Positions 1 through 4,676 of a DNA stretch of 5,006 nt are shown in pieces; positions within the stretch are counted from its first letter, which is position 1, and every line of letters begins with the position of its first letter. The notes under the pieces were generated by a model, which saw only the letters and a list, made by a program, of their open reading frames with translations, did not search any database and was not told the DNA's origin. The translations under genes were made by a program, and so were the position numbers. Origin of the DNA: Candidatus Moraniibacteriota bacterium. GTDB lineage: Bacteria > Patescibacteriota > Minisyncoccia > Moranbacterales > UBA2206. The stretch spans positions 988 through 5,993 of the forward strand of contig DQBY01000107.1 in assembly GCA_003534085.1 (NCBI GenBank). The letters are read 5' to 3'.

Positions 1-25
1 GAGCTAGGATCAAACTCTCAAAAAA
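1..25 (-). rRNA. rrs: 16S ribosomal RNA, 5' end (partial, runs off the left edge)
   Basis: Read on the minus strand, bases 19-1 are GAGAGTTTGATCCTAGCTC, which matches the universal bacterial 16S start (the 27F primer site, AGAGTTTGATCMTGGCTCAG) except for one G-to-A change. That change keeps 16S helix 1 intact: GAGTT (17-13) pairs with AGCTC (5-1), replacing the U.G pair of E. coli with U-A. A compensatory state of this kind argues for a real rRNA rather than a chance match. By alignment to E. coli numbering the mature 5' end falls near base 25, in the T-run 20-25. The rest of the gene lies to the left of the window, so neither the body nor the operon order can be checked. Confidence 0.87.
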
Positions 26-64
26 GATGAGTTTGCAATAAATTGCAAATTTGATCTTGCCTAG
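4..64 (-). promoter_or_regulatory. Leader element complementary to the 5' end of 16S rRNA
   Basis: On the minus strand leader bases GATCAAA (56-50) and CTC (31-29) together complement GAGTTTGATC (17-8) of the 16S. The two parts are separated only by a perfect hairpin, TTTGCAAT-TT-ATTGCAAA (49-32), which would loop out. A further CTAG (64-61) can pair with CTAG (7-4). The resulting helix would compete with 16S helix 1 and the central pseudoknot strand. Transient leader-16S pairing is known to assist rRNA folding in other bacteria; assigning that role here is inference. Confidence 0.5.
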
Positions 65-126
65 ATTTCAACCTAGGACTTATATTTGAAGTATAAAACT
101 TCGATTTAAGAAATAGCTCTAATCCC

Positions 127-142
127 GTCGCCCGAGGGCGAC
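127..142. repeat. GC-rich perfect palindrome GTCGCCC-GA-GGGCGAC
   Basis: Seven base pairs of perfect inverted repeat around a 2-base centre, much richer in G+C than the surrounding AT-rich leader. It looks like a copy of a short dispersed palindromic repeat; only one copy is in the window, so its repeat status is inferred from composition. Confidence 0.5.
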
Positions 143-158
143 AGGAAGGACTAATCGC

Positions 159-207
159 AAAAAATTGCGATTTCGTCTAAATCTTTGATTAGCAACGAAA
201 TCGCAAT
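159..207 (-). terminator. Terminator-like hairpin in the rRNA leader
   Basis: On the minus strand ATTGCGATTTCGT (207-195) pairs perfectly over 13 bp with ACGAAATCGCAAT (176-164). The stem is extended inward by CTAATC/GATTTAG with one bulge and closed by a small AAA loop. The 3' arm runs straight into six T residues (164-159). This is the form of a Rho-independent terminator for minus-strand transcripts. It lies between the structured RNA and the 16S, so it either ends the structured RNA as a separate gene or must be passed by rRNA antitermination. A competing hairpin exists: 172-165 can instead pair with 160-153. Confidence 0.6.
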
Positions 208-245
208 CCCGAGCGAATCCGCCGTAGGCGGATGAGTCGAGGGAT
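206..245. repeat. Nested palindromic repeat
   Basis: The outer part, ATCCC (206-210) with GGGAT (241-245), belongs to a motif resembling ATCCCGAGCGA...AGTCGAGGGATCTCG, a type of dispersed intergenic palindrome seen in many bacterial genomes. It is interrupted by a second perfect palindrome, ATCCGCC-GTA-GGCGGAT (217-233). The arrangement suggests one short repeat inserted into another. Only a single copy is visible in this window. Confidence 0.5.
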
Positions 246-327
246 CTCGTCACAATCTAGATTCAGACTTTACTTGCTGAACATATATTAGATTTTTAAT
301 TTACAATCCATAACTGCAAAGTAATGT

Positions 328-964
328 GGAGAAAATTATTTCTCCGAACTTCTTTGAAGTTATTCTTTAACGGCCAGACGGCTTCGCTCGGACAATTTAT
401 AGCTCTACGCTATCCTAACGGCTTGCCCCAGGCCCCGGTGAGCTTTCACTTCACCGCTCTGACCGTTAAAGTTTCCAGCACAACTACGAGACTTGATTAC
501 TTACGTAACTTTTTCAAGGGGTGATTTGAACACCCAAGCGCTGGATAATTTTGGTCGGAGAGTGGACCGCACCCGATCGTCAACAAATAAAAATATTGAC
601 TATTTCTTCACGAGCACGGCGTCACTCTCTCGATTGAATTCGGCAACCAGTAAATTATGCCGTCTTGTGATAACACAAGATCAACAAAATCTCGCCTGTT
701 TCATAACTTCCATTATGAGCAGCTCGGTTGCCGAAATTTTTTTACGAGGCGGCAGGACACGGTTCCATAGACAGAGCTTTGTTTGAACGTCGGCCTTATT
801 TCTTCCTGGTCTAGAAACAGGGTGGATCCTGATTGGACGTACATTGGTATCTATGACAACAACGATCTGTGCCTGCCGCTTTCTTATATTCAATGAACAA
901 AAAACACATCTCTACACTCATAAAGAAATGATCGTAAAGATGCCTTTTTCGTTCACCCTAACCA
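328..964 (-). ncRNA. Large multi-helix structured RNA upstream of 16S (unrecognised)
   Basis: No protein gene is credible here. Read on the minus strand the region folds into many helices (5' arm/3' arm): 942-934/915-907 (9 bp, inner stem 931-928/921-918); 879-869/760-749 (11 bp, one bulge); nested 855-848/773-766 (8 bp) and 840-836/791-787; 735-726/648-639 (10 bp perfect) enclosing hairpins 718-701 and 680-663; 600-595/584-579; 545-538/481-474 enclosing hairpins 535-519 and 518-492; 471-458/378-365 (14 bp) enclosing hairpins 456-436 and 413-399; then hairpins 361-347 and 345-328. Internal wobble pairs in helices 942-934, 855-848, 545-538, 471-458 and 456-436 are G.U on the minus strand but would be A.C on the plus strand, so the minus strand is the functional RNA. 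Hairpins end in GTAA and GAAA GNRA loops and one T-loop. It may be an rRNA leader domain or an independent stable RNA. Ends are approximate. Confidence 0.6.
519..535 (-). other. T-loop-type hairpin inside the structured RNA
   Basis: GGGTG (535-531), loop TTCAAAT (530-524), CACCC (523-519). The 5-bp stem and 7-base UUCAAAU loop match a tRNA T-arm exactly, but no acceptor stem, D-arm or anticodon arm can be built around it, so it is not part of a tRNA or a recognisable tmRNA. It sits with a GTAA-capped hairpin (518-492) in a three-way junction closed by TCCAGCGC/GTGCTGGA (545-538/481-474). T-loops are common tertiary-contact modules in large RNAs. Confidence 0.5.
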
Positions 965-970
965 ATTGTT

Positions 971-1000
971 AGTAAATCGCTTTAGCCGTTTTGTTGTTAA
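971..1000 (-). promoter_or_regulatory. Possible third promoter (weak)
   Basis: TTAACA (1000-995), 18-base spacer, TTTACT (976-971). It would start transcription near 964, just ahead of the first helix of the structured RNA. The -10 is only 4/6 to consensus, so this is much less certain than the two upstream promoters. Confidence 0.25.
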
Positions 1001-1028
1001 AATTTTATTACCGTTTTCAAGCTTTATC

Positions 1029-1057
1029 AGTTTAGCTTAAACCTAAATAGCTGTCAA
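1029..1057 (-). promoter_or_regulatory. Promoter P2 of the rRNA/structured-RNA unit
   Basis: Perfect -35 TTGACA (1057-1052), 17-base spacer, -10 TAAACT (1034-1029). The expected start is near 1022. It points toward the structured RNA and the 16S, about 89 bp downstream of P1. Tandem near-consensus promoters are typical of rRNA operons. Confidence 0.65.
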
Positions 1058-1087
1058 CCCCGTACTAATTTTATTCTGTTGATAACT

Positions 1088-1105
1088 ATATAAAGCCCTT
1101 TATAT
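1088..1105. other. AT-rich hairpin between the tandem promoters
   Basis: ATATAAAG-CC-CTTTATAT is an 8-bp perfect inverted repeat. In a transcript from P1 (start near 1111) it would lie within the first 25 nucleotides of the RNA, where it could protect the 5' end or act as a binding site. It has no T-run on the minus strand and is not a terminator for dinB. Confidence 0.35.
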
Positions 1106-1117
1106 GCTCGTTTTTTT

Positions 1118-1146
1118 ATTATAAAGGAAAGTTAGTGCCTAGTCAA
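1118..1146 (-). promoter_or_regulatory. Promoter P1 of the rRNA/structured-RNA unit
   Basis: TTGACT (1146-1141), 17-base spacer, TATAAT (1123-1118). Eleven of twelve hexamer bases match the sigma70-type consensus with ideal spacing. It starts 13 bp after the dinB stop codon, with a start site expected near 1111-1108. No terminator separates it from dinB, so dinB transcripts would read into the rRNA unit. Confidence 0.75.
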
Positions 1147-1159
1147 GCCTTTTATCTTA

Positions 1160-2281
1160 TTATTTTAATTTCTCAATCCTCACCCCGATAAGCCTGATCA
1201 ATCGTCTCTTCGGGTTTTCACGTCCGTCAAAAAATGGTATGATCAGCTTCATCGATTCTATCTTTAAAATTTTTAAAGTTTTTTCCCATTTCGGCAAAGT
1301 ATGGCTCCGAGACTTGGTCACAAAATTGGAAAACCGCACCGTCACCGTCACGTTTTTATATGACCTGAAACCGCTTCCTTGAAATCTCCGCCATACGCTC
1401 CGGCATAAAAAATCCATCCGCTCCATCACGGTCTTGATGTCCAAAGTATCTTCCTGGAAAGTTTCCTGCTCGCCGATCGATTTCGCCTCCCATTCTTCGA
1501 CCAGCTCGCTTTCATCGATCCCTCTGATTTTATTATAAAGTTCCGATCCCCAATTCTCTTCAAATATCTTTTTTGAATATTTTTTCAGATCTTTTATAAA
1601 AAATATCCCCTGCTCATTGAATTTTTTTTCAGTTACCGGTCCGATACCGGGGATTTTCCGAATAGATAAGGGTTCCAAAAACTCTTCCACTTTTTCAGGA
1701 AGTATTACAGTGAGCCCGTCCGGCTTTTGCATGTCGGAAGCGATCTTGGCGATAAGTTTATTCGGACCAAGACCGATCGAAGCCGTGATTTTTTCCTTTT
1801 CTTTTATTTCTCTTTTTATCTTCCGGCAAATTTCTTCCGCCTTCTCAAACGCATTCCCAGAGCTAAGCTCTTGGATTTCCAAGAGCTTAGCTCTAGGAGA
1901 ATTCTCGTCCAGCAAATACGACAAATCAAAATACGCTTCGTCGATGCTGGCTTGCTCCACAAGATCCGAATATTTTCTGATTATCTCCATCACAGCGTCA
2001 GAGGTCTTGGAATATTTTGAAAAATCCGGGCACAAAAAAACTGCCTCAGGCTTTCCTTCGTGAAGCGCTTTTTGAGACATCTGCCAGGCTCTGGAAATCG
2101 GAACAGCCGACCGGATGCCGTACTCTCTGGCCGCGTAATTGGCCGTAGAAACGACGCCCCGGCCGTGACCCTCCATCGGATCAGATCCGACCACGATCGG
2201 CCTTCCATTGAGCCTGGGGTTGTCTCTTTCCTCGACCGAAGCGAAGAAAGCATCTAAATCTAAGTGAGCAATGATTCTCAT
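1160..2281 (-). CDS. dinB: DNA polymerase IV (Y-family, DinB)
   Basis: Error-prone translesion DNA polymerase that extends primers past damaged template bases. The 373-aa product has the Y-family signatures: LDLDAFF at 7-13, with metal-binding Asp8 and the steric-gate aromatic residue at Phe13; the finger segment STANYAAREYGIRSAVP (45-61); catalytic SIDEAYFDL (112-120, Asp114/Glu115); ASIGLGPNKLIAKIASD (167-183) in the palm; a helix-hairpin-helix thumb motif KIPGIGPVTEKKF (209-221); and a little-finger domain to the end. It is slightly longer than typical DinB (about 350 aa), largely because of an extra segment near 124-146 between SIDEAY and the next palm helix. Residues 130-141 there are encoded by a palindrome. 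The start is ATG at 2281; its Shine-Dalgarno (ACAGGGAGA) is unusually close and lies in one arm of an inverted repeat. No LexA-like box was recognised. Terminal beta-clamp motif not evident. Confidence 0.95.
   Translation of the reverse strand: MRIIAHLDLDAFFASVEERDNPRLNGRPIVVGSDPMEGHGRGVVSTANYAAREYGIRSAVPISRAWQMSQKALHEGKPEAVFLCPDFSKYSKTSDAVMEIIRKYSDLVEQASIDEAYFDLSYLLDENSPRAKLLEIQELSSGNAFEKAEEICRKIKREIKEKEKITASIGLGPNKLIAKIASDMQKPDGLTVILPEKVEEFLEPLSIRKIPGIGPVTEKKFNEQGIFFIKDLKKYSKKIFEENWGSELYNKIRGIDESELVEEWEAKSIGEQETFQEDTLDIKTVMERMDFLCRSVWRRFQGSGFRSYKNVTVTVRFSNFVTKSRSHTLPKWEKTLKILKIESMKLIIPFFDGRENPKRRLIRLIGVRIEKLK
1859..1894. repeat. 36-bp palindrome inside dinB, read in frame
   Basis: Two perfect 17-bp arms, AGAGCTAAGCTCTTGGA (1859-1875) and TCCAAGAGCTTAGCTCT (1878-1894), around a TT centre. 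Its right end coincides with a codon boundary and it spans exactly 12 codons (residues 130-141, RAKLLEIQELSS). It lies in a segment that extends DinB beyond the family's usual length. This resembles in-frame palindromic elements such as the Rickettsia palindromic elements (RPE); membership in a repeat family cannot be tested from one copy. Confidence 0.8.
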
Positions 2282-2284
2282 TCT

Positions 2285-2426
2285 CCCTGTTAAATAAGAT
2301 TTGAATCCATATTTTTTAATGAAAACAACCTATTTGTAATAATAATTAGAATGACTAAAGAAGAACCCTATTTTTTGCTAAAATCTAATTTTGCTTGCCC
2401 TAGGCCAGCAAATTTATTTAACAGGG
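2285..2426. repeat. 142-bp segment with 13-bp terminal inverted repeats upstream of dinB
   Basis: CCCTGTTAAATAA (2285-2297) and TTATTTAACAGGG (2414-2426) are perfect inverted repeats. The interior is AT-rich, has no gene, and contains a further hairpin (2390-2412). The left repeat holds the dinB Shine-Dalgarno, so in a transcript that began to the right of 2426 the two arms would pair and hide the ribosome site. The layout also fits a miniature transposable element, but no target-site duplication is visible at the edges. No clear dinB promoter was found in the interior. Confidence 0.45.
2390..2412. other. Hairpin within the dinB upstream region
   Basis: TTTGCTTGCC (2390-2399), loop CTA, GGCCAGCAAA (2403-2412): 9 of 10 positions pair. 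It has no strong T-run on either side, so it is a poor terminator. It may be an operator or part of the fold of the surrounding inverted-repeat segment. Confidence 0.35.
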
Positions 2427-2442
2427 TAAATTTAATACAAAA

Positions 2443-2475
2443 CAAAACATAGTGATATTATATCACTATGTTTTG
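2443..2475 (-). terminator. Second serS terminator (possibly bidirectional)
   Basis: CAAAACATAGTGATA (2443-2457) and TATCACTATGTTTTG (2461-2475) form a perfect 15-bp stem with a 3-base loop. On the minus strand the stem is followed by TTTTGTATT, giving a T-rich tail. Together with the hairpin immediately before it, this isolates serS from dinB. Confidence 0.75.
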
Positions 2476-2508
2476 AAAAAGAAAACAGCCCCCCCCTTCG
2501 AGAGCTGT
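2476..2508 (-). terminator. First serS terminator
   Basis: On the minus strand ACAGCTCTC (2508-2500) pairs with a G-rich arm ending GGGGCTGT (G.U pairs included), followed by TTTTC and TTTTTC. It begins 6 bp after the serS stop codon. The arm contains eight consecutive C on the plus strand (2489-2496), a tract where sequencing length errors are possible. Confidence 0.7.
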
Positions 2509-2514
2509 CAAAAA

Positions 2515-3786
2515 TTATTTTTTCTTGATAACTTCTAGATTGTTCGGCATATACTGTCTCAAGACCTCCGGAACAACAACGCTTCCGTCCGCCTGCTGGT
2601 AATTTTCAACGATGGCGATCAAGGCTCGGGAAACCGCGATGGCCGTTCCGTTGAGCATATGCAGAAATTCTTTCTTGCCGTCTTTTCTTTCCGCTTTTAT
2701 GTTCAATCTTCGCGCTTGATAGTCAGTCGTGTCGGAAGTCGATGTCACTTCTCCCCAACCGTCTCTCGAAGTCATCCAAGCTTCCAGGTCGTATTTCCGA
2801 TACGCCGGCCCGCCCAGATCTCCGGTGCAGATATCCACGACTCTGAAAGGAACGCCCAGATCCTTGAAAATTTCAACTTCGATGTTTTTCAATTCCGCGT
2901 GAATTTTTTCCGAATCTTCCGGCAAAGAATACGCGAACATTTCTATCTTGGAAAATTGATGCACGCGATAAAGCCCCGAGCTGTGCCTGCCATACGCGCC
3001 CGCTTCAGTCCGGAAACAATGAGACATCGCGACATATTTCAAAGGCAGATTCTCTTCTTTGATAATTTCATCCATATGGTATCCGCCCATAGTAATTTCA
3101 GCTGTCCCTACCAGGCTCAGATCATTATTCTCGACGGAATATACCTGCGTTTCTTCTCCCCGCGGATTAAATCCTATCCCTTCCAATATCTTATCTTTGG
3201 CCAAGTCCGGAGTGATGAACGGAACAAATCCTCTTTGGATAAGCTTGTTGAATGCAAAATTTATCAAAGCCATCTCGAGAAGCGCGCCTGCATTTTTGAG
3301 ATAATAGAATTTCGACCCGCTCACCTTTGCCGCTCTTTCAAAGTCGATCATATCCAGATCAAGCATGAGCTCTTCGTGCCCTTTCGGATCGAAATCAAGT
3401 TTCGCCGGTTCGCCATATCTTTCAACTTCCTTATTTTCCTCATCGCTTTTTCCGAGCGGAGAATCAGGATGAGTCATATTGGGAATCCGCAAAAGCAAAC
3501 TTTTATATTCCTCGTTTATTTTCTTCAATTCCGGTTCGGATTTTTCCAACTTTTCTTTTATCTCTTTTCCTTGTTCGATAAGGCCTTTCCTTTCTTCCGA
3601 AGTCGCTTTTTGGATCTGATCATTTATTTTGTTTTTTTCCGCATTCAATTCTTCCACTTTTTGCATCGCTTCCCGCCTGTTTTCGTCCAACATCAAAAGC
3701 CGATCAGCATCGCACTTGATGTTGCGGTTCTCGCAATTCTGCTTCACTGACTCCTTATTTTCTCTGATGTATTTGATGTCTAGCAT
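2515..3786 (-). CDS. serS: Seryl-tRNA synthetase
   Basis: Class II aminoacyl-tRNA synthetase that activates serine with ATP and charges tRNA-Ser (and tRNA-Sec where present) in the cytoplasm. The 423-aa product is the usual bacterial length. Residues about 27-105 are the long charged helical hairpin, the coiled-coil arm that grips the tRNA-Ser variable arm. The catalytic core follows: motif 1 region about 165-195; serine-binding TAE at 228-230; motif 2 FRTEAGAYGRHSSGLYRVHQF (split: FRTEAG 258-263, RVHQF 274-278); and motif 3 at NGTAIAVSRALIAIVEN (379-395) with the conserved Arg387. The start at 3786 gives the typical beginning MLDIKYIREN. An in-frame upstream ATG at 3843 would add 19 residues foreign to the family and lies ahead of the likely promoter, so it is rejected. 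There is no evident Shine-Dalgarno before 3786. Single-gene unit between its own promoter and tandem terminators. Confidence 0.97.
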   Translation of the reverse strand: MLDIKYIRENKESVKQNCENRNIKCDADRLLMLDENRREAMQKVEELNAEKNKINDQIQKATSEERKGLIEQGKEIKEKLEKSEPELKKINEEYKSLLLRIPNMTHPDSPLGKSDEENKEVERYGEPAKLDFDPKGHEELMLDLDMIDFERAAKVSGSKFYYLKNAGALLEMALINFAFNKLIQRGFVPFITPDLAKDKILEGIGFNPRGEETQVYSVENNDLSLVGTAEITMGGYHMDEIIKEENLPLKYVAMSHCFRTEAGAYGRHSSGLYRVHQFSKIEMFAYSLPEDSEKIHAELKNIEVEIFKDLGVPFRVVDICTGDLGGPAYRKYDLEAWMTSRDGWGEVTSTSDTTDYQARRLNIKAERKDGKKEFLHMLNGTAIAVSRALIAIVENYQQADGSVVVPEVLRQYMPNNLEVIKKK

Positions 3787-3806
3787 GGGCTTAATTTCAT
3801 AAATTG

Positions 3807-3835
3807 ATAATATAATTCTATTACAGATTTCCCAA
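3807..3835 (-). promoter_or_regulatory. Probable serS promoter
   Basis: TTGGGA (3835-3830), 17-base spacer, TATTAT (3812-3807). The expected start near 3800 leaves a leader of only about 14 nucleotides before the ATG at 3786, which fits the lack of a clear Shine-Dalgarno. No T-box features are present. Confidence 0.5.
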
Positions 3836-3840
3836 AAAGG

Positions 3841-3875
3841 CAAAAGAAAATCGAGGAAAACTTCTTCCTCGATTT
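3841..3875 (-). terminator. Terminator of the four-gene operon
   Basis: On the minus strand AAATCGAGGAA (3875-3865), loop GAAGTT, TTCCTCGATTT (3858-3848): an 11-bp perfect stem followed by TCTTTTG. It starts 18 bp after the stop codon of the 52-aa gene. The A-rich left side also makes it usable in the opposite direction, but no plus-strand gene is present. Confidence 0.75.
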
Positions 3876-3893
3876 ATTTATCATTTTCTTCCT

Positions 3894-4052
3894 TTATTTC
3901 CGCTCTTCTCTTTTTTTGAGATGATCCCTCAAAGAACGGGATCCGAGCATCTTGGGATCGTTTTCCTTTATAATTTCAACAAATTCTCTTAAGGAAAGCT
4001 CGCTCCTCTTTTTTCTCCTGCTGCCACGCTGGTACATTAAAATTTGGCTCAT
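3894..4052 (-). CDS. Small basic protein of unknown function (52 aa)
   Basis: ATG at 4052 to TAA at 3894. The start is supported by a strong Shine-Dalgarno, AGGGGGAG, about 8 bases upstream, and by a terminator 18 bp after the stop. The protein begins MSQILMYQRGSRRKKRSELS; residues 11-16 are a basic cluster (SRRKKR), followed by a likely amphipathic helix LREFVEIIKEN (21-31) and a charged tail LRDHLKKREERK (41-52). There is no signal peptide, membrane segment or cysteine. The basic, lysine/arginine-rich make-up is compatible with nucleic-acid or ribosome binding, but I recognise no family; it does not align with ribosomal protein bS21. It follows the 175-aa gene by 51 bp with no promoter seen between, so the two are probably co-transcribed. 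Confidence 0.72.
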   Translation of the reverse strand: MSQILMYQRGSRRKKRSELSLREFVEIIKENDPKMLGSRSLRDHLKKREERK

Positions 4053-4103
4053 TATATTATTCTCCCCCTTTCTTCATGAATTTCTACGGTTAATCAAACG
4101 GTC

Positions 4104-4631
4104 TTAGAGCTTCCCTTCCTGCATGTCATTAAAAATAAAATCTTTTATGTTTGGCATCTCGGGAAACCCTCTTATCTCAAGGAAAATTTCCCCATCCCTG
4201 AAGAAAGCCTTTCCCCACGGCCTTTCCCAGCCCTTACTAGAAAGTTGGTTCGACATTTCGTTGCAGATAAGGTCGAGAATATTGTCCTTATTGGGAGAAC
4301 TTTGGATTTCTATCCTGGGCAGAAGTCCTTCGATAAAATCATGGTCAACAAAATGTCCATCTTTTGAAATAGGGCGGGTTAAAGGTGCATTTTTATCCAG
4401 ATGCCATAGGCGCCTGGCAAAACTTGTCATGAAGCCTGAAATTTCATCCTCCAGAATTTCCTTTACATGTTCTGAAGTAATTTCCAGACCCTCTTCTATC
4501 TCTAAAATTTCAGTCAACTCTTTAAAGAACTGTTCTGTCTCCTCATCTAATTCAGCAATCGAACTCCTATACAATTTAACTAGTTCATCACTTGAATGAA
4601 AAATCGGATTTTCATGCAGTCTTTCGCCCAT
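4104..4631 (-). CDS. Hypothetical acidic protein (175 aa)
   Basis: ATG at 4631 preceded by a perfect Shine-Dalgarno, AGGAGG, at 6-base spacing, which fixes the start. I do not recognise the family. The N-terminal half (about 14-75) is strongly acidic and predicted helical by eye (for example ELDEETEQFFKELTEILEIEE and VKEILEDEI). The middle is PRISKDG-like and polar, and the C-terminal half contains alternating hydrophobic, probably beta, segments (GLLPRIEIQ at 102-110; KAFFRDGEIFLEIRGF at 141-156) and two tryptophans in SKGWERPWG (132-140). There is one cysteine (123), no signal peptide and no membrane helix, so it is probably cytoplasmic. It lies 45 bp after the 60-aa gene, with a small hairpin in the gap, and 51 bp before the 52-aa gene in the same orientation. 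Function is unknown. Confidence 0.82.
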   Translation of the reverse strand: MGERLHENPIFHSSDELVKLYRSSIAELDEETEQFFKELTEILEIEEGLEITSEHVKEILEDEISGFMTSFARRLWHLDKNAPLTRPISKDGHFVDHDFIEGLLPRIEIQSSPNKDNILDLICNEMSNQLSSKGWERPWGKAFFRDGEIFLEIRGFPEMPNIKDFIFNDMQEGKL

Positions 4632-4651
4632 ATCTTTCCTCCTATATATTC

Positions 4652-4673
4652 GGATTTTAAGGTTCTTAAAACC
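4652..4673 (-). other. Intergenic hairpin between the 60-aa and 175-aa genes
   Basis: On the minus strand GG-TTTTAAG (4673-4665), loop AAC, CTTAAAA-T-CC (4661-4652): nine pairs and one bulge. It directly follows the stop of the 60-aa gene but has no T-run after it, so it is a weak attenuator or RNA-processing site at best; the strong ribosome site of the next gene lies just downstream. Confidence 0.35.
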
Positions 4674-4676
4674 AAT

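Larger units (their letters stand above)
26..300 (-). other. 16S-proximal leader of the rRNA operon (non-coding)
   Basis: No plausible reading frame occurs here. The segment is a chain of inverted repeats, described separately: a segment complementary to the 16S 5' end (29-64), hairpin CCTAG/CTAGG (77-60), hairpin GAAGT/ACTTC (103-89), a GC-rich palindrome (127-142), a terminator-like hairpin (159-207) and a nested palindromic repeat (206-245). In bacteria the 16S leader normally pairs with the 16S trailer to form the RNase III processing stalk; the trailer is outside the window, so the stalk arm cannot be assigned. I see no convincing boxA (TGCTCTTTA) and no well-formed promoter close to the 16S, so 16S transcription most likely comes from the tandem promoters near 1029-1146. 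Confidence 0.6.

Noticed and set aside
436..456. Resemblance of hairpin 456-436 and the following GGGGCAAGCC to the P12 region of RNase P RNA
   Set aside because: The universal RNase P motifs (GAGGAAAGTC and ACAGAA...GGCTTA) are absent on both strands and helices P8-P9 cannot be placed.
441..474. Group I or group II intron core (GCTGGAAAC; GAGCGGTG...GAAA like domain V)
   Set aside because: The matching Q/R/S elements of group I and the 34-base domain V of group II cannot be completed.
519..535. tRNA or tmRNA suggested by the GGGTG-TTCAAAT-CACCC T-arm
   Set aside because: No acceptor stem, D-arm, anticodon arm, CCA end, tmRNA GGATTCGAC motif or tag peptide ending in ALAA was found around it.
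524..556. TTTGAACA...GCTGGATAAT on the plus strand resembling part of a TPP riboswitch
   Set aside because: The obligatory CTGAGA element and matching stems are missing, and the bases are used in helices of the minus-strand RNA.
324..893. Open frames of 66, 97 and 70 codons in the structured-RNA region
   Set aside because: No ribosome sites, no recognisable protein features, and they overlap the helices; the 70-codon frame starts at TTG.
1088..1117. Plus-strand terminator formed by hairpin 1088-1105 and the T7 run 1111-1117
   Set aside because: Five bases separate the stem from the T-run and there is no plus-strand gene to end; the T-run is the A-tract just after the P1 -10 box on the minus strand.
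2659..3750. Long plus-strand open frame opposite serS (363 codons)
   Set aside because: It is an antisense shadow of serS; the minus-strand product has all class II synthetase motifs. The same applies to plus-strand frames opposite dinB and the 175-aa gene.
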